This document shows positions 36,101 to 44,831 of a stretch of DNA of 64,000 nucleotides, piece by piece. The stretch lies in the NCBI GenBank assembly GCA_002401455.1, contig NVTE01000001.1, positions 148,130 to 212,129 on the forward strand. Direction: 5' to 3'. Source of the stretch: Alphaproteobacteria bacterium (lineage in GTDB: Bacteria; Pseudomonadota; Alphaproteobacteria; Sphingomonadales; Emcibacteraceae). Each line of letters begins with the position of its first letter. The stretch's first letter is position 1. Position numbers and translations under genes: made by a program. The notes under the pieces were generated by a model. It did no database searches. It worked only from the letters and a program-made list of their open reading frames with translations, and was not told the DNA's origin.

Positions 36101-36355
36101 ATAGATATGCTTGATGCCGTCCAGGTCATAAATCGCTTCCTCAATGCGGATGATAATGCGTTCTTCGACCTCTTCTGGTCCGGCCCCCAGATAAGACACG
36201 GAAACGTCAATCCGACTAGGACTCATGCTGGGCATGGATTCCTTGCCGACCGTCATCAGGCCGAACAGACCGCCGACGATCAGCATGACCATTAACAGGT
36301 TGGCCGCCACAGGGTTGTGGACAAACCATTTCACAATATTATTGTTGCTCATCAT
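33191..36355 (-). CDS. RND efflux transporter permease (AcrB/HAE1-like)
   Basis: A 1054-residue inner-membrane protein of normal RND length. It has the 12-helix, two-porter-domain layout. The N-terminus VKWFVHNPVAANLLMVMLI, the early periplasmic PGPEEVE-type motif (GAGPEEVEERI), the helix-4 proton relay GIVVDDAIIVGENVHR and the helix-10/11 motif GIAAAMGVVINDNLVLMDYI are all seen. It overlaps the adaptor gene by 4 bp. Together with the membrane-fusion and outer-membrane genes upstream it should form a tripartite pump driven by the proton gradient. Substrates cannot be predicted. Confidence 0.95.
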   Translation of the reverse strand: MMSNNNIVKWFVHNPVAANLLMVMLIVGGLFGLMTVGKESMPSMSPSRIDVSVSYLGAGPEEVEERIIIRIEEAIYDLDGIKHIYSTAREGRGSVTIRAIDDYDMQKLLNEVKSRVDSINTFPTLSERPTVSQPVFNNSVSRIALAADIPEAELKELGRRVRDELAALKGVSNVELDAVRPYEISVEVSEMKLREYGISFSDVAQAISRTSVNMPAGKVDNDAGKIQIMTRGQGYTGEDFEDIVVLRTGDGTRVLVRDVATVIDGFTEDRFTARVNGKNAILLRVNTSENPNVVAVSEAVEDYIENTLKPRLPEGVEAVIWMDNSEGFKSRANMLATNGISGLALVFVGLMLFLTPRLAAWVVVGIFVSFLGTFMFLPFTGETLNMLTMFAFILILGIVVDDAIIVGENVHRQNQRGIKGAKASVLGTTKVAKPVIFSALTTMIFFAPLAMVPGDTRQFTVIIAVVVILTLAFSLIESLLILPTHLRHGGEEKPGLLAKFFTVIGLTRIVNIARGWAAHFLDVMITKYYRPFLDTCLRRKGVTMSVFIAMLIFVIGGIQMGGLVGFAFQPSIPQDFVRAEYTFPSGVPYNTVKRAARELEASAYKVVTDLEEQYPDTKIFKATMSFASGRGARAFFVLEPGEDRPVTTEEITRMWREATPPFPDAKEIKFDNTFNNNSRGMRIRLSSSNIEAIEEAAAALKAKLATYDAIYYVTDTAESAQSEAVLSLDPSAENLGLSLRDLGRQVRQAFYGDEVQRVPRGIDDVKVMVRYPEQDRKSFDTLGDMRIQTSDGSAVPFESVANITYHPAYTSIRRTDRARTLTIIASLEEGKDAEIKRIKDDLNENFYPEWEKKYSNVTRHKSGGDEGQAEFLKSIITNFGFGLMIIYVLFAIAFKSYFKPFVIFTALPFGYMGAILGHLFLGMDISIFSILGIAAAMGVVINDNLVLMDYICRLRAQGYDVIKAIEVAAEERFRPIFLTSFTTFIGLIPLMMETSVQAQFMIPTVVSLAFGVLFATVVTLILVPVLYILMSRARDRIYGLFGWDLPEILPEPAE

Positions 36356-37545
36356 GATGTCGCCCCTTGGTCCAGAGCATATTTGACCAGCAAGCCATCC
36401 ACATCGACACCAAGTTGGGATTTACAGATGATATCGCCTTCCTGGATTCCTTCGGTGATCACGACAAAATTACGGTTGGATTCGACGACTTTAACTGTAC
36501 GAGTATGAAGTTTCTTGTCTTTATCAACCACCAGAATCTGGTTGCCCTGACGCAGAACATCCCGGGGCAGTTGGAAAGCATTGTCATAGACCCGGCCTTC
36601 GATTTCTGCGGTGACAAACTGACCAATACTTAGGGGCATATGGCTATGCATGGCCTCTAATTGCTCGCCTTTCAGCTGCGCGACGACAAACATAATGCGG
36701 GTTTTGCTGTTAATCAGCCCTTCGGTCCGCATGATCCGGCCCTGCCAGACATTCTTCTGGCCGGCAAATTCACCGGTCAGGGTCACATCAAGGTTGCTCT
36801 CGCCAGCATAAAATTTAGTCAGGTCAAACTGGGCAAGGTCCCGGCTCGACAACGGCAGTCGCACTTCCAGAACGTCAGTTGAAAAATATTTTCCCACCTT
36901 GCTGCCCGGGCTGAGGAATTGGCCCAAATCAACATTTTTGGAGGTCAGCAGGCCGTTGAAGGGGGTACGTATTTCCGACCGTTCCAGGTTAAGTTCTGCG
37001 ATCCGCAGCGCCGCCTGGGTCGCGCCAAGCTTGGCCTCGGCGTCGGCAAGCTGTGGTTTGCGCAGGGTCAGGTCAGAGGCGTCGCCACTGCCCAACAGGT
37101 CCCATTCGGTTTTCGCCAGCGCGGCTTCGGCCCGCTCCCGAATCAGAAACTGCTGGCTTTCCGTTACCCGTGCTGCAGCGGAGGTCACCGCATATTGATA
37201 ATCCCGCGGGTCCAGGCGCAGGATAACCTCGCCCTTTTTAAACAGGCCCCCGGCAACAAATTTATCGGAGACAAAAACCACCTGACCAGAGACCTGGGGC
37301 ACCAGATCAATCATCTGTTTTGCCTCAACCGTGCCCTGGGTACTGACCGACAGGATGACCCGGCTTTGATGAGCCGTGACCACCCGTATATTCCGAGCGA
37401 TTTCAACCACATCTTTCTTTTCCGGCTCGGGCTTGGCCATCACCAGGAGGGCGCTGGCCCCAACGGCGACCAAAACAATCACGACGGGTAACAGAACAGA
37501 GAGTATTTTTTTCATGCCCTTAGGTCTTTCAATTGCGATATTCAT
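36352..37545 (-). CDS. RND efflux membrane-fusion (adaptor) subunit, HlyD family
   Basis: A 397-residue protein with one N-terminal membrane anchor (residues about 12-32, MKKILSVLLPVVIVLVAVGASALLV). The lipoyl/barrel-sandwich halves (STQGTVEAKQMIDLVPQVSGQVV and RSEIRTPFNGLLTSKNVDLGQFL) flank a helical hairpin rich in alanine. A beta-barrel and membrane-proximal domain follow. It links the RND pump to the outer-membrane channel. It overlaps both neighbours by about 4 bp in one operon. Confidence 0.94.
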   Translation of the reverse strand: MNIAIERPKGMKKILSVLLPVVIVLVAVGASALLVMAKPEPEKKDVVEIARNIRVVTAHQSRVILSVSTQGTVEAKQMIDLVPQVSGQVVFVSDKFVAGGLFKKGEVILRLDPRDYQYAVTSAAARVTESQQFLIRERAEAALAKTEWDLLGSGDASDLTLRKPQLADAEAKLGATQAALRIAELNLERSEIRTPFNGLLTSKNVDLGQFLSPGSKVGKYFSTDVLEVRLPLSSRDLAQFDLTKFYAGESNLDVTLTGEFAGQKNVWQGRIMRTEGLINSKTRIMFVVAQLKGEQLEAMHSHMPLSIGQFVTAEIEGRVYDNAFQLPRDVLRQGNQILVVDKDKKLHTRTVKVVESNRNFVVITEGIQEGDIICKSQLGVDVDGLLVKYALDQGATS

Positions 37546-38984
37546 AATGCATTTCCTTCATTGGTCTCACCCTTGGGGTCGCCGTACTTCATTGTGTGAG
37601 CCTGAATATCTTCCGGACCTGAAAAGTCACCACCTAAGGCAAGGTGAAGTGCGATTCTATTATTAATACGTTGTTTTTTGACAGATATAAGTTGGCTTTG
37701 CTGGGCCAGGCTTTGGCGTTGCGATTCCAGCAAAACAGATATTTTAATTAACCCCCGACCATATTGATCAAGCGCCACCTTTTCCGCGGCCATGGCATTT
37801 TCAGCGGCTTTCCCAGTATGGAGCACCTGTTCTTTCAGGGCCCGCTCACTGGACAGGGCATCTTCGACTTCCCTAAAAGCCGCCAGTAGAGTCCGGGCAA
37901 AAACCTGTTTTTCCGCCTCAAATAATTCTTGTGCCCCCTTGGCCGCATAACGCAATTTACCGCCCTGGAATATCGGCTGGGTCATGTTACCAACCAGGTT
38001 CCAGAAAATATTGTCAAAGCGCAGCAGGTCACTAAAATTTGACGAGCTATTATTACCCGACGCGGTGATGGAGAAGCTGGGCAATAAAGCCTTGCCTGCG
38101 GCCTGGCTGCTGTAACCAGAAGACACCAGCCGCGCCTTGGCGGCCTGCAAATCAGGGCGCCGTTCCAGTAAACTCACCGGCAGTCCCGCCGGGACATCCC
38201 CGTTCAGGTCCGGAATGTCCCCGGTGGCCATAATTTTTGCCGCCGGATACCGACCGGCTAAAATCTCAAGCCGCCGCTTCTGCTGGCTCAATTGATTCTT
38301 CCGGCTGCTCAGGCTGGCCCGGGAGGCTTCCAGATTGCTGATGATCAGGCGCAGGTCAAGGCCCGTGCTCAGGCCCCGGGCGAAGCGTTTTTCAACAACC
38401 CGCACCGCCCGCGCGTAACTTTCCACTGTTTGCGTGGCCAGATCAACCTGTGCCTGGGCTTCCATGGCATCGAACCAGGTCTGGGTCACCTGTGCCGCCA
38501 GAGAAAGTCGCGCGCCTTCCTGATCATAACGTGCCGCGACATAATCCGCCTCTGCCGCGCCAGTCTGAGCCGACAACCGACCCCAGACATCGGCTTCCCA
38601 ACGGGCATCAAAGCCCAAGGAAAGGCTATTACTTGTCTTATCAGGGTTGCTGACCCGTTGACGACTGCCGCCAAAGGACGCGTTTAGGGTGGGGTAAAGA
38701 TTACCCCGAGATACCCGCGCACTAAACCCGGCCGCTTCCATGCGGTGGGCCGTGGCCTGAAAATCCGGGTTATTCGCCAGAACTTCATCAACAAAGCTTG
38801 ATAACTCTGCAATTTTAAGGTCGTTCAGCCAGCCATCGCGCACGTCAAAGGATGCCTTATCAGTGGTACTCCAGTTAGTGGAAATATCGGAGAATGGAAG
38901 TTTCTTATCCGTTACCGGCACAGCGGCACATGACGCCAAAGCTATCACAGAAACGGAAAGGACCAAATACTTGGCGCTTTTCAT
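37542..38984 (-). CDS. Outer-membrane efflux channel, TolC/NodT lipoprotein
   Basis: A 480-residue protein with a lipobox (VIALASC, Cys near 19), as in NodT-type channels. Two repeats with long coiled helices fit the TolC fold (first: DEVLANNPDFQATAHRMEAAGF; second: LLERRPDLQAAKARLVSSGY). It is the first gene of the efflux operon. The upstream 187 nt (38985-39171) presumably hold its promoter; no dedicated regulator gene is next to it. Confidence 0.94.
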   Translation of the reverse strand: MKSAKYLVLSVSVIALASCAAVPVTDKKLPFSDISTNWSTTDKASFDVRDGWLNDLKIAELSSFVDEVLANNPDFQATAHRMEAAGFSARVSRGNLYPTLNASFGGSRQRVSNPDKTSNSLSLGFDARWEADVWGRLSAQTGAAEADYVAARYDQEGARLSLAAQVTQTWFDAMEAQAQVDLATQTVESYARAVRVVEKRFARGLSTGLDLRLIISNLEASRASLSSRKNQLSQQKRRLEILAGRYPAAKIMATGDIPDLNGDVPAGLPVSLLERRPDLQAAKARLVSSGYSSQAAGKALLPSFSITASGNNSSSNFSDLLRFDNIFWNLVGNMTQPIFQGGKLRYAAKGAQELFEAEKQVFARTLLAAFREVEDALSSERALKEQVLHTGKAAENAMAAEKVALDQYGRGLIKISVLLESQRQSLAQQSQLISVKKQRINNRIALHLALGGDFSGPEDIQAHTMKYGDPKGETNEGNAL

Positions 38985-39171
38985 TTTATTATCCTTATAC
39001 CAACAGGCTATTTTTAGCTCTGCAGATTCCGTAGTTCACAGTTATATATGTGATATCTTCCAAGTATCAATATATCGGAAAGATTTGAAGAAGGCGATAT
39101 GTCAAAAGCGATCTGATCTCAAATTAATGTTCTTTTATCGCAAAACATGGGGCATCGAATTGAAAACGGCC

Positions 39172-40008
39172 CTACGTCGACGGCACTGACAGGTGATCTA
39201 CGATGTCCCCGTCTGGGGAAAAACACACCGCATTCAAGGCCCCACCCCGGCCACTTCCCCCATCAAGTGTCGCCGTATGAGGATGATTCAGGCGCAGCCC
39301 CTTATTAGCATGATCATAGCCCCGGACAATGCGTGAAAATCCAGAATAGGCGGCGTCAATATGGTCAAAACGACCATTATCCCACCAGAAATTATCTTTT
39401 TGCATGGTTAGGGGGCGTGATACATCCAACGACGCATGGACAAAAAGTATTTTGCCTTCCCGAGTAAAGGCAGCCCGACGCAGACCGCTCAGAAGAGCCG
39501 CATGGCCAGCGTGACTATTGATCACCCGGCGCAGACCACTGGTCCATTTGGAAATTGACAGGGTCCCTTCGCGGGCAATGGCCCGGGCCACAGAAGGCTT
39601 GGTACCATAACTTTCGATAACAGGCCCAAGATAATGGCCCAAAAGCCAGTCCATGACCTCTGACGGGTTAGGAGCGAATTGCAATTGAAGCAGCTTGGTC
39701 AGCATCTCTTCCCGGGCGCCGCGCAAGTAGACAAACGCATTTGGTTTTGACGTCTCGCCCACGGCCATTAATTTTCGGCGCGTCAGAAGGAGTTCGTTTA
39801 ATGTTTGGGTCGCGGTTACCTGATTCCCAAAATAATTTCCCAGATAAACCAGCCTGTCTCCCGCCTGAAAACGGGAAACAAGGTCCTCGTGCAAAGCCTT
39901 CAGGGCCTCGACCTCTCCGTGAATGGCCCCTACAGCCCAGATGCGCTTAGACCGGTCAAGGCAGCCAAATTTTTCCGAATCCATATTTGAGAGATCAGTC
40001 GCATTCAT
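39172..40008 (-). CDS. Degenerate calcineurin-like phosphoesterase (probable pseudo-enzyme)
   Basis: A 278-residue protein with the order of motifs of bacterial PP1-like phosphatases, but with the metal ligands replaced. The usual GDIHG reads VGAIHGE (Asp to Ala28, His30 kept). The GDxxDRG motif reads LGNYFGNQ (Asp58 to Asn, DRG lost), and GNHE reads RGAREE (Asn-His to Ala-Arg). The later VHASLD and RGYDHANKGL regions are recognisable. Without these ligands the two-metal site should not form, so a binding or regulatory role is more likely than catalysis. It is the next minus-strand gene after carD, beyond a terminator. Confidence 0.7.
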   Translation of the reverse strand: MNATDLSNMDSEKFGCLDRSKRIWAVGAIHGEVEALKALHEDLVSRFQAGDRLVYLGNYFGNQVTATQTLNELLLTRRKLMAVGETSKPNAFVYLRGAREEMLTKLLQLQFAPNPSEVMDWLLGHYLGPVIESYGTKPSVARAIAREGTLSISKWTSGLRRVINSHAGHAALLSGLRRAAFTREGKILFVHASLDVSRPLTMQKDNFWWDNGRFDHIDAAYSGFSRIVRGYDHANKGLRLNHPHTATLDGGSGRGGALNAVCFSPDGDIVDHLSVPST

Positions 40009-40060
40009 AGACAGTCACATCTTCCCGTTCTTTAACCGTTAACACTTGGCTATTCACGAG

Positions 40061-40090
40061 AAAAAGAGCCCCCATAACAGCCAGGCTCTT
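40061..40090 (-). terminator. Terminator of carD
   Basis: On the minus strand AAGAGCC pairs with GGCTCTT around a 16-nt loop, followed by TTTTTC. It separates carD from the phosphoesterase-like gene. Confidence 0.75.
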
Positions 40091-40155
40091 AATCTCTTAT
40101 CGAAATCATTTTTCAGAAGTCGTCATTCTTGAAAGATAACCATTATCCAAGACAA

Positions 40156-40659
40156 TCAGGCAGCCGTCAAAACTTCTGCCAGTTTTAACATGGCATCTTT
40201 TTCAGCAATTTCTTCGACCGCCGCAACCTCACGGGCCAGACGGCTAATGGCTGATTCATAAATCTGTCGTTCGCTATAGGACTGCTCGGTCTGATCCCCA
40301 CCCCGGTGTAAATCCCGCACCACTTCGGCCAGATGAACCAGGTTACCAGAATTTATTTTTGCTTCATATTCCTGGGCACGACGGCTCCACATGGTCCGCT
40401 TCACGCGGGCCCGGCCTTTCAGGGTGGTATAGGCTTTGTCCATGATTATCTGGCTTGACAAACCGCGCATACCAGAAGGTTCGGCCTTGTTTGTCGGAAC
40501 CCGAAGGGTCATTTTTTCACTTTCGAACCGGATAACATAAAGTTCCAGTTTCATACCGGAAATTTCCTGTTCGCTAATTTCTGTAATAACACCCACGCCA
40601 TGCTTTGGGTATACAATATGGTCGTCTACCGCAAAGGCCAACTTCTTTTCTTTCGCCAT
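40156..40659 (-). CDS. CarD/CdnL-family transcription regulator
   Basis: A 167-residue protein. The N-terminal Tudor-like RNA-polymerase-interaction domain reads FAVDDHIVYPKHGVGVITEI and continues to LRVPTNKAEPSGMRGL. The C-terminal helical DNA-binding part contains KRTMWSRRAQEYEAKINSGN and a conserved LAEVVRDLH. CarD/CdnL proteins stabilise open promoter complexes, notably at rRNA promoters. It lies downstream of the fdxA gene with a 412-bp gap, an arrangement common in Alphaproteobacteria. Confidence 0.95.
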   Translation of the reverse strand: MAKEKKLAFAVDDHIVYPKHGVGVITEISEQEISGMKLELYVIRFESEKMTLRVPTNKAEPSGMRGLSSQIIMDKAYTTLKGRARVKRTMWSRRAQEYEAKINSGNLVHLAEVVRDLHRGGDQTEQSYSERQIYESAISRLAREVAAVEEIAEKDAMLKLAEVLTAA

Positions 40660-41071
40660 CTTAAAATCACAACTCCAAACTGGTTACAAAATATTAGGTT
40701 TCGCAAAGTTTCGGGTCAAAACACTAACATTAGTGACCGCCTGTAAAACGTTCAAAACTATTTCTATTACAACACCACAATGAACAAAAAATATGTTAAA
40801 ATTATGGTTAACAAATGTTTAAAAAATATACTGCTCGCATATAAACCACGTGCCAAACCCCTAAAGATCTGACACCATAACCCCTCTTCCAAGATCAGTT
40901 CTTTAAAACAGTGCCTTAAAAAACATACCCAAAACCGCTATAATTCGTACATTATAACATAATTTCAGAGAAAAAACACCCACAAAAAACACCACCACCC
41001 CTTAAACTAGGAGCGGTTTCAATCATTATGAGAAGTTAGAAATGAGCGTGACGCCCCGATGTCCGCAAAAA
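40660..41071. other. Gap between fdxA and carD
   Basis: 412 bp with no supported gene. The half next to carD is very AT-rich (stretches such as GTTAAAATTATGGTTAACAAATG) and is the likely carD promoter region. I found no clear hairpin terminator for fdxA and no repeat. Confidence 0.5.
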
Positions 41072-41407
41072 TCAGGTGCCAGCCCCAGGTTTTTCACTTA
41101 ATGCCGCCAGCTTGTTGTCTTCATTCATCACATCATCGGCACCGGGCAAAGGGTCAATCTTTTCAGTAATATTAGGCCAGACCGCCGCATATTTTTCATT
41201 GACCTCAAACCATTTCTCCAAACCGTCTTCCGTATCGGGCAGAATGGCTTCAGCCGGGCATTCTGGTTCACAAACGCCACAATCAATACATTCATCCGGG
41301 TTAATGACAAGCATGTTTTCACCCTCGTAAAAACAATCCACCGGACAGACTTCAACACAGTCTGTATATTTACATTTGATACATGCCTCAGTAACCAAAT
41401 AGGTCAT
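41072..41407 (-). CDS. fdxA: 7Fe ferredoxin, FdxA type
   Basis: A 111-residue protein from the ATG at 41407, preceded by AAGGAGA; a six-residue longer frame is less likely. [29 protein letters not shown] and [16 protein letters not shown] carry the cysteines for one 3Fe-4S and one 4Fe-4S cluster, the CxxxxxxC spacing being typical of 7Fe ferredoxins. The C-terminal helix ([16 protein letters not shown]) is also diagnostic. It is a soluble electron carrier; its partner enzyme is unknown. Neighbouring carD is a conserved association. Confidence 0.95.
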   Translation of the reverse strand: MTYLVTEACIKCKYTDCVEVCPVDCFYEGENMLVINPDECIDCGVCEPECPAEAILPDTEDGLEKWFEVNEKYAAVWPNITEKIDPLPGADDVMNEDNKLAALSEKPGAGT

Positions 41408-41539
41408 GGCGTTCTCCTTATACAATCACCCAGAACAAAACCTGCTCCTTCACACAAACTGCATATAACATCTCACGAACATGATACAACCAAAAAAACG
41501 TCAAAGCCGGCTCTTTTTTAGAAGAATAATGCCCAAATA

Positions 41540-41998
41540 CTAGTTTAAGCCCAACCGAGCTTTGACTTTTTTCTTAATCTGACCACTCTGCTTATCGGAA
41601 ATATACAGCAGACCGGTCACCCGGCGCAGAAGATTGCTTTCATAGAGGTCTTCCTTGCCATCGGCAAAAACCACTTCCCACATCAGCTCCAGGATATGTT
41701 GCCGCCCGGCCTCATCAAAATGGTCCTTTATTTTACGGGTAAAGCTCAGAATATGGTTCGCGTCATTCTGGGTCGCGATCGCTTCGACAAAAAGTTCTAA
41801 CGCTTCCGCTTCGGACAGGCCCAGTTTATTTTCCAGAAGATGCAGGATATGCTCGCGCTCCACCCGGGATATTTCCCCATCATGGGCCGCCACCTCGACC
41901 ATCAGGACGGCAGCCGCCAGTTTTTCATTTTCAACCTTTTGCGGCGCCTCAACGGGGCTTTCCTTGAGCATATTGCTCAGACGTTTCAAAATAGACAC
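41540..41998 (-). CDS. TerB-family (tellurite-resistance-like) protein
   Basis: About 152 residues from a GTG at 41998 that follows AAGGAA and gives MSILKRLSNML. A longer frame to 42103 runs into the TetR gene and is not supported. The core (VAAHDGEISRVEREHILHLLENKLGLS, then a second half with FADGKEDLYESNLLRRVTGLL) has the two acidic D-G-E/D-G-K loops of TerB domains, thought to bind metal. It is widespread beyond tellurite resistance, and no other ter genes are present, so that phenotype is not inferred. It lies 28 nt after the TetR gene. Confidence 0.85.
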   Translation of the reverse strand: MSILKRLSNMLKESPVEAPQKVENEKLAAAVLMVEVAAHDGEISRVEREHILHLLENKLGLSEAEALELFVEAIATQNDANHILSFTRKIKDHFDEAGRQHILELMWEVVFADGKEDLYESNLLRRVTGLLYISDKQSGQIKKKVKARLGLN

Positions 41999-42026
41999 GG
42001 CTATAGTTCCTTGTTGTAAAAAAATG

Positions 42027-42671
42027 TTATGTCTTAACCAGTGAATTGCAGAAGAATTTGACCACCTGTTCGGCAATTTGGTTCCGATCACCAAAATTCT
42101 CAAAATGATCTTCTCTCATATGCTCCATCATGGACTGGTTCATCAACAGAACCGTAAGGCCGTGAACCATGGACCAGATTCCAAACTGGGCCACTGACGG
42201 ATCAAGCTTTCGGGCAGACGGTAAAGCCAGACATTCATTTACCGTTTCCTGCAAATATCTAAAACTATTATCAGAAACATCATGAAGGGCGCAATATTTA
42301 TTGTAATCGGCCAGTTCATATTCGAACATAACCTTAAAGTGGGCCGGATAAACTTCCGCGAACTGGACATAACTCATGCCGAGCTTGAAAAGACGATCCA
42401 AAGGGTCCTCCTCAGTCGACATCAATGCCAGCATGCCTTCGCCAAGCTTACACAGACCTTCTGCCTTCAGCACCGCAATCAGGGCTTCCTTATCCTCAAA
42501 ATGCCGGTAGGGGGCCGTCTGGGACACGCCAGCCCTCCGCGCCAGTGCCCGCAGGCTCAGGTCGGCTAAAGTGCCCTCTTTCAAGATATCCAATGCAGAC
42601 TCAATCAATGTCTCGCGCAGATTACCATGATGATATGATTTTTTGCCCTCAGGACAAGGTTCTTTATTCAA
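42027..42671 (-). CDS. TetR/AcrR-family transcription regulator
   Basis: About 214 residues from a TTG at 42671 placed 6 nt after GGGAG; an ATG at 42716 with no ribosome site is the alternative. The helix-turn-helix (LRALARRAGVSQTAPYRHFEDKEAL) is preceded by the KKSYHHGNLRETLIESALDIL helix, characteristic of TetR members with a WHG-type C-terminal ligand domain. It may repress the downstream TerB gene or its own promoter; the target is not shown by sequence. Confidence 0.9.
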   Translation of the reverse strand: MNKEPCPEGKKSYHHGNLRETLIESALDILKEGTLADLSLRALARRAGVSQTAPYRHFEDKEALIAVLKAEGLCKLGEGMLALMSTEEDPLDRLFKLGMSYVQFAEVYPAHFKVMFEYELADYNKYCALHDVSDNSFRYLQETVNECLALPSARKLDPSVAQFGIWSMVHGLTVLLMNQSMMEHMREDHFENFGDRNQIAEQVVKFFCNSLVKT

Positions 42672-42789
42672 CCGAAACTCCCGGATTAAAACGACCTCGC
42701 AACAGGCCCTCCCCATAAATCTATCGTGATTATCCTCTGTAATGTTTACGCTGTCAATATTAAAGTCACCAGAAAGTAGCCAAGTGGAA

Positions 42790-43344
42790 TTAAGGCTTGA
42801 GGATCATTTCCCGATTTTCCACCGTGAAGCCGGACAGTTTATTGAGAAAATTCATCCCCAGCAGAGAAATATCCATCCGGCCCCGCTGAGAGACGGAAGC
42901 GGACATATTGGATAGCTCAATAGACTCCAGGGAGATATGGTCCAGGGTGACAATTGCCTTGCGACTGGTGCCATTGGCGGTCTTGAAAATCCGGTCGTAG
43001 GTCAGCCCGGACGGGTTAAGGCCTGCCGCCACCGCATCTTTATAACTCAAGGAAATATGACTGGCCCCAGTATCGACAACAAATTTGACCGGGGCCCCGT
43101 TTACCTCAAGGATCACCCAATAATGTCCATCCCGGCTCATGGGGATACGAACATCACCGCCGTAATAAGAACCATTGCTCTTGGTATACACCGGGGCATA
43201 AACCGGAGCATTTCCAGGGGGCCGAACCGTCGATTTTTGACTGCCAGCTAACTGTGAGCCCAGCAGGACAAGCTGATCGCCAAAATAGGCAAAAACCGCT
43301 ACCACACAGAAGGCCAGGATGAGTATTCTTACTGGGTTAGTCAT
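42790..43344 (-). CDS. Membrane-anchored retropepsin-like aspartic protease (TIGR02281 type)
   Basis: About 184 residues from the ATG at 43344 (a longer start at 43377 is possible). An N-terminal membrane segment (RILILAFCVVAVFAYFG) is followed by a single aspartic protease lobe with FVVDTGASHISLS (catalytic Asp in DTGAS) and a later LLGMNFLNKL flap-end motif, as in single-lobe proteases that work as homodimers. Known relatives occur across Alphaproteobacteria, mostly uncharacterised. The protease domain is predicted to face the periplasm. Confidence 0.88.
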   Translation of the reverse strand: MTNPVRILILAFCVVAVFAYFGDQLVLLGSQLAGSQKSTVRPPGNAPVYAPVYTKSNGSYYGGDVRIPMSRDGHYWVILEVNGAPVKFVVDTGASHISLSYKDAVAAGLNPSGLTYDRIFKTANGTSRKAIVTLDHISLESIELSNMSASVSQRGRMDISLLGMNFLNKLSGFTVENREMILKP

Positions 43345-43458
43345 TATCTCTGTCCCGTCAACTCGCACACTAATCATTTCCGGACCGATCCTACAGCAGT
43401 TCCTTTAAAATAATTTTAACAATAGATAGAATTTTTACTTATCCCAATTCCGGCATGG

Positions 43459-44730
43459 TCAGTCCTTATAGATCCGACCATTTTTCATGACAAAGATCAC
43501 CTTTTCAATATTGTCAATATCCTGCAACGGGTTGGCGGACAGAGCGATGATATCGGCATATTTACCGGCCTCCACCGTTCCCAGGTCGCTCGACTGATCC
43601 AGAAGGTCCGCCCCATTGACCGTGGCCATCTTAAGGGCATCAGAGGGCGTAATACCCAGGTCAACCAACCGTTCTATCTCCCGGTAATTCTTGCCGTGGG
43701 GCACCACTCCCGCATCACTACCAGTGGCAATTTTTACGCCTTTGCTGTAGGCGTTCTTAATGGTTTCGGGGTGGATCTTCATGAAAGTATCATTATGGGC
43801 TAGGACACGGCCCTTGACCTTACCCTCCCGTTTCAATTTTTCCAGCATGTCATGGACCCCTACGGTCGGAACAAAATAAACCCCCTGTTTTTTCATGGCC
43901 TTTAGGGCTTTATCGTTCATGAACGAGCCATGTTCGATGGAAGACACCCCGTACTTCAGGACAAACAGTGCACTGTCGCGGGGGTGGGAATGGGCCGCGA
44001 CCTTGACGCCGTATTTTTTGGCAACCTCTGTCACCGCCGTAATTTCATCGTCAAAAAACACCGGCGCGCCGTCTTTATTGGAGCATAATTTACTGCCACT
44101 ACAAGAGGAATAGATTTTAATCCAGTCGGCCCCCTTGGCGATCAGGGACCGGGTTGTCCGGCGACAGCTTTCCACCCCGTTGCATTCCAGGCCACCGTCC
44201 AAGGCACCGACCCCGATGATCTGACCGGCGGCAAAAATCCGCGGGCCGTCAATATCGCCCTTGTTAATCTTTTTACGCAGCTTGAAAATCACATCGCCCA
44301 TGGACCCCACATCCCGAACGGTGGTATAGCCGGCCATCAGGGTTTTTTTCGCATTGATCACCCCGGCCAAAGCGCTGTCATCCGGCCCATCGCCCCCGTC
44401 TTCCCCCATGGTCAGATGGACGTGAACATCCATAAGCCCGGGCAGGACAAATTTATCCTTCAGGTCAATGATCCTGGCATAGGGCAGCAGCAGATCGGCG
44501 CCGGTAACATACCCGGCATGAACCTCCTTGATCCGCGCACCATCAATGACGATGGTCTGCTCAGTCAGCGTGTCCTGGCCCGGTACTGCCAACAGCGTTC
44601 CCGCATGGATCAGCGTGATATTTTTCTCCACTGCCTGTTTTTTAGGTTTGGCTTTTTCTTCGGCGTGACTGATGGGGGATGACAGAACCATCCCCACCAT
44701 GATCATTAGAATGACGGTTATCTTTTGCAT
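43459..44730 (-). CDS. Exported amidohydrolase family protein (imidazolonepropionase/prolidase-like)
   Basis: About 423 residues from the ATG at 44730, which has GGAGGC upstream; a longer frame to 44817 is unsupported. A signal peptide (ITVILMIMVGMVLSSPISHA) precedes a TIM-barrel metal hydrolase: LPGLMDVHVHLTMGE (HxH ligands), VAAHSHPRD, SIEHGSF and IATGSDAGVVPHG (metal Asp). Periplasmic members hydrolyse Xaa-Pro or aryl dipeptides. Substrate not determined. Confidence 0.9.
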   Translation of the reverse strand: MQKITVILMIMVGMVLSSPISHAEEKAKPKKQAVEKNITLIHAGTLLAVPGQDTLTEQTIVIDGARIKEVHAGYVTGADLLLPYARIIDLKDKFVLPGLMDVHVHLTMGEDGGDGPDDSALAGVINAKKTLMAGYTTVRDVGSMGDVIFKLRKKINKGDIDGPRIFAAGQIIGVGALDGGLECNGVESCRRTTRSLIAKGADWIKIYSSCSGSKLCSNKDGAPVFFDDEITAVTEVAKKYGVKVAAHSHPRDSALFVLKYGVSSIEHGSFMNDKALKAMKKQGVYFVPTVGVHDMLEKLKREGKVKGRVLAHNDTFMKIHPETIKNAYSKGVKIATGSDAGVVPHGKNYREIERLVDLGITPSDALKMATVNGADLLDQSSDLGTVEAGKYADIIALSANPLQDIDNIEKVIFVMKNGRIYKD

Positions 44731-44831
44731 TATTGCCTCCCAGAATGCATGAAATTTCACAGATACCATGACACGCATTGGGCGCAAATAATATAATTTT
44801 TCGTCGGAGGAGCCCAAAAAAAACTAATGGG

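Noticed and set aside
39036-39053. TCACA-N8-TGTGA element upstream of the efflux operon
   Set aside because: Looks like a CRP site, but the half sites are in reverse orientation and the spacing is wrong.
41505-41520. AGCCGGCT palindrome with T-run after the TerB gene
   Set aside because: Self-complementary without a loop, so it cannot form a normal terminator hairpin.
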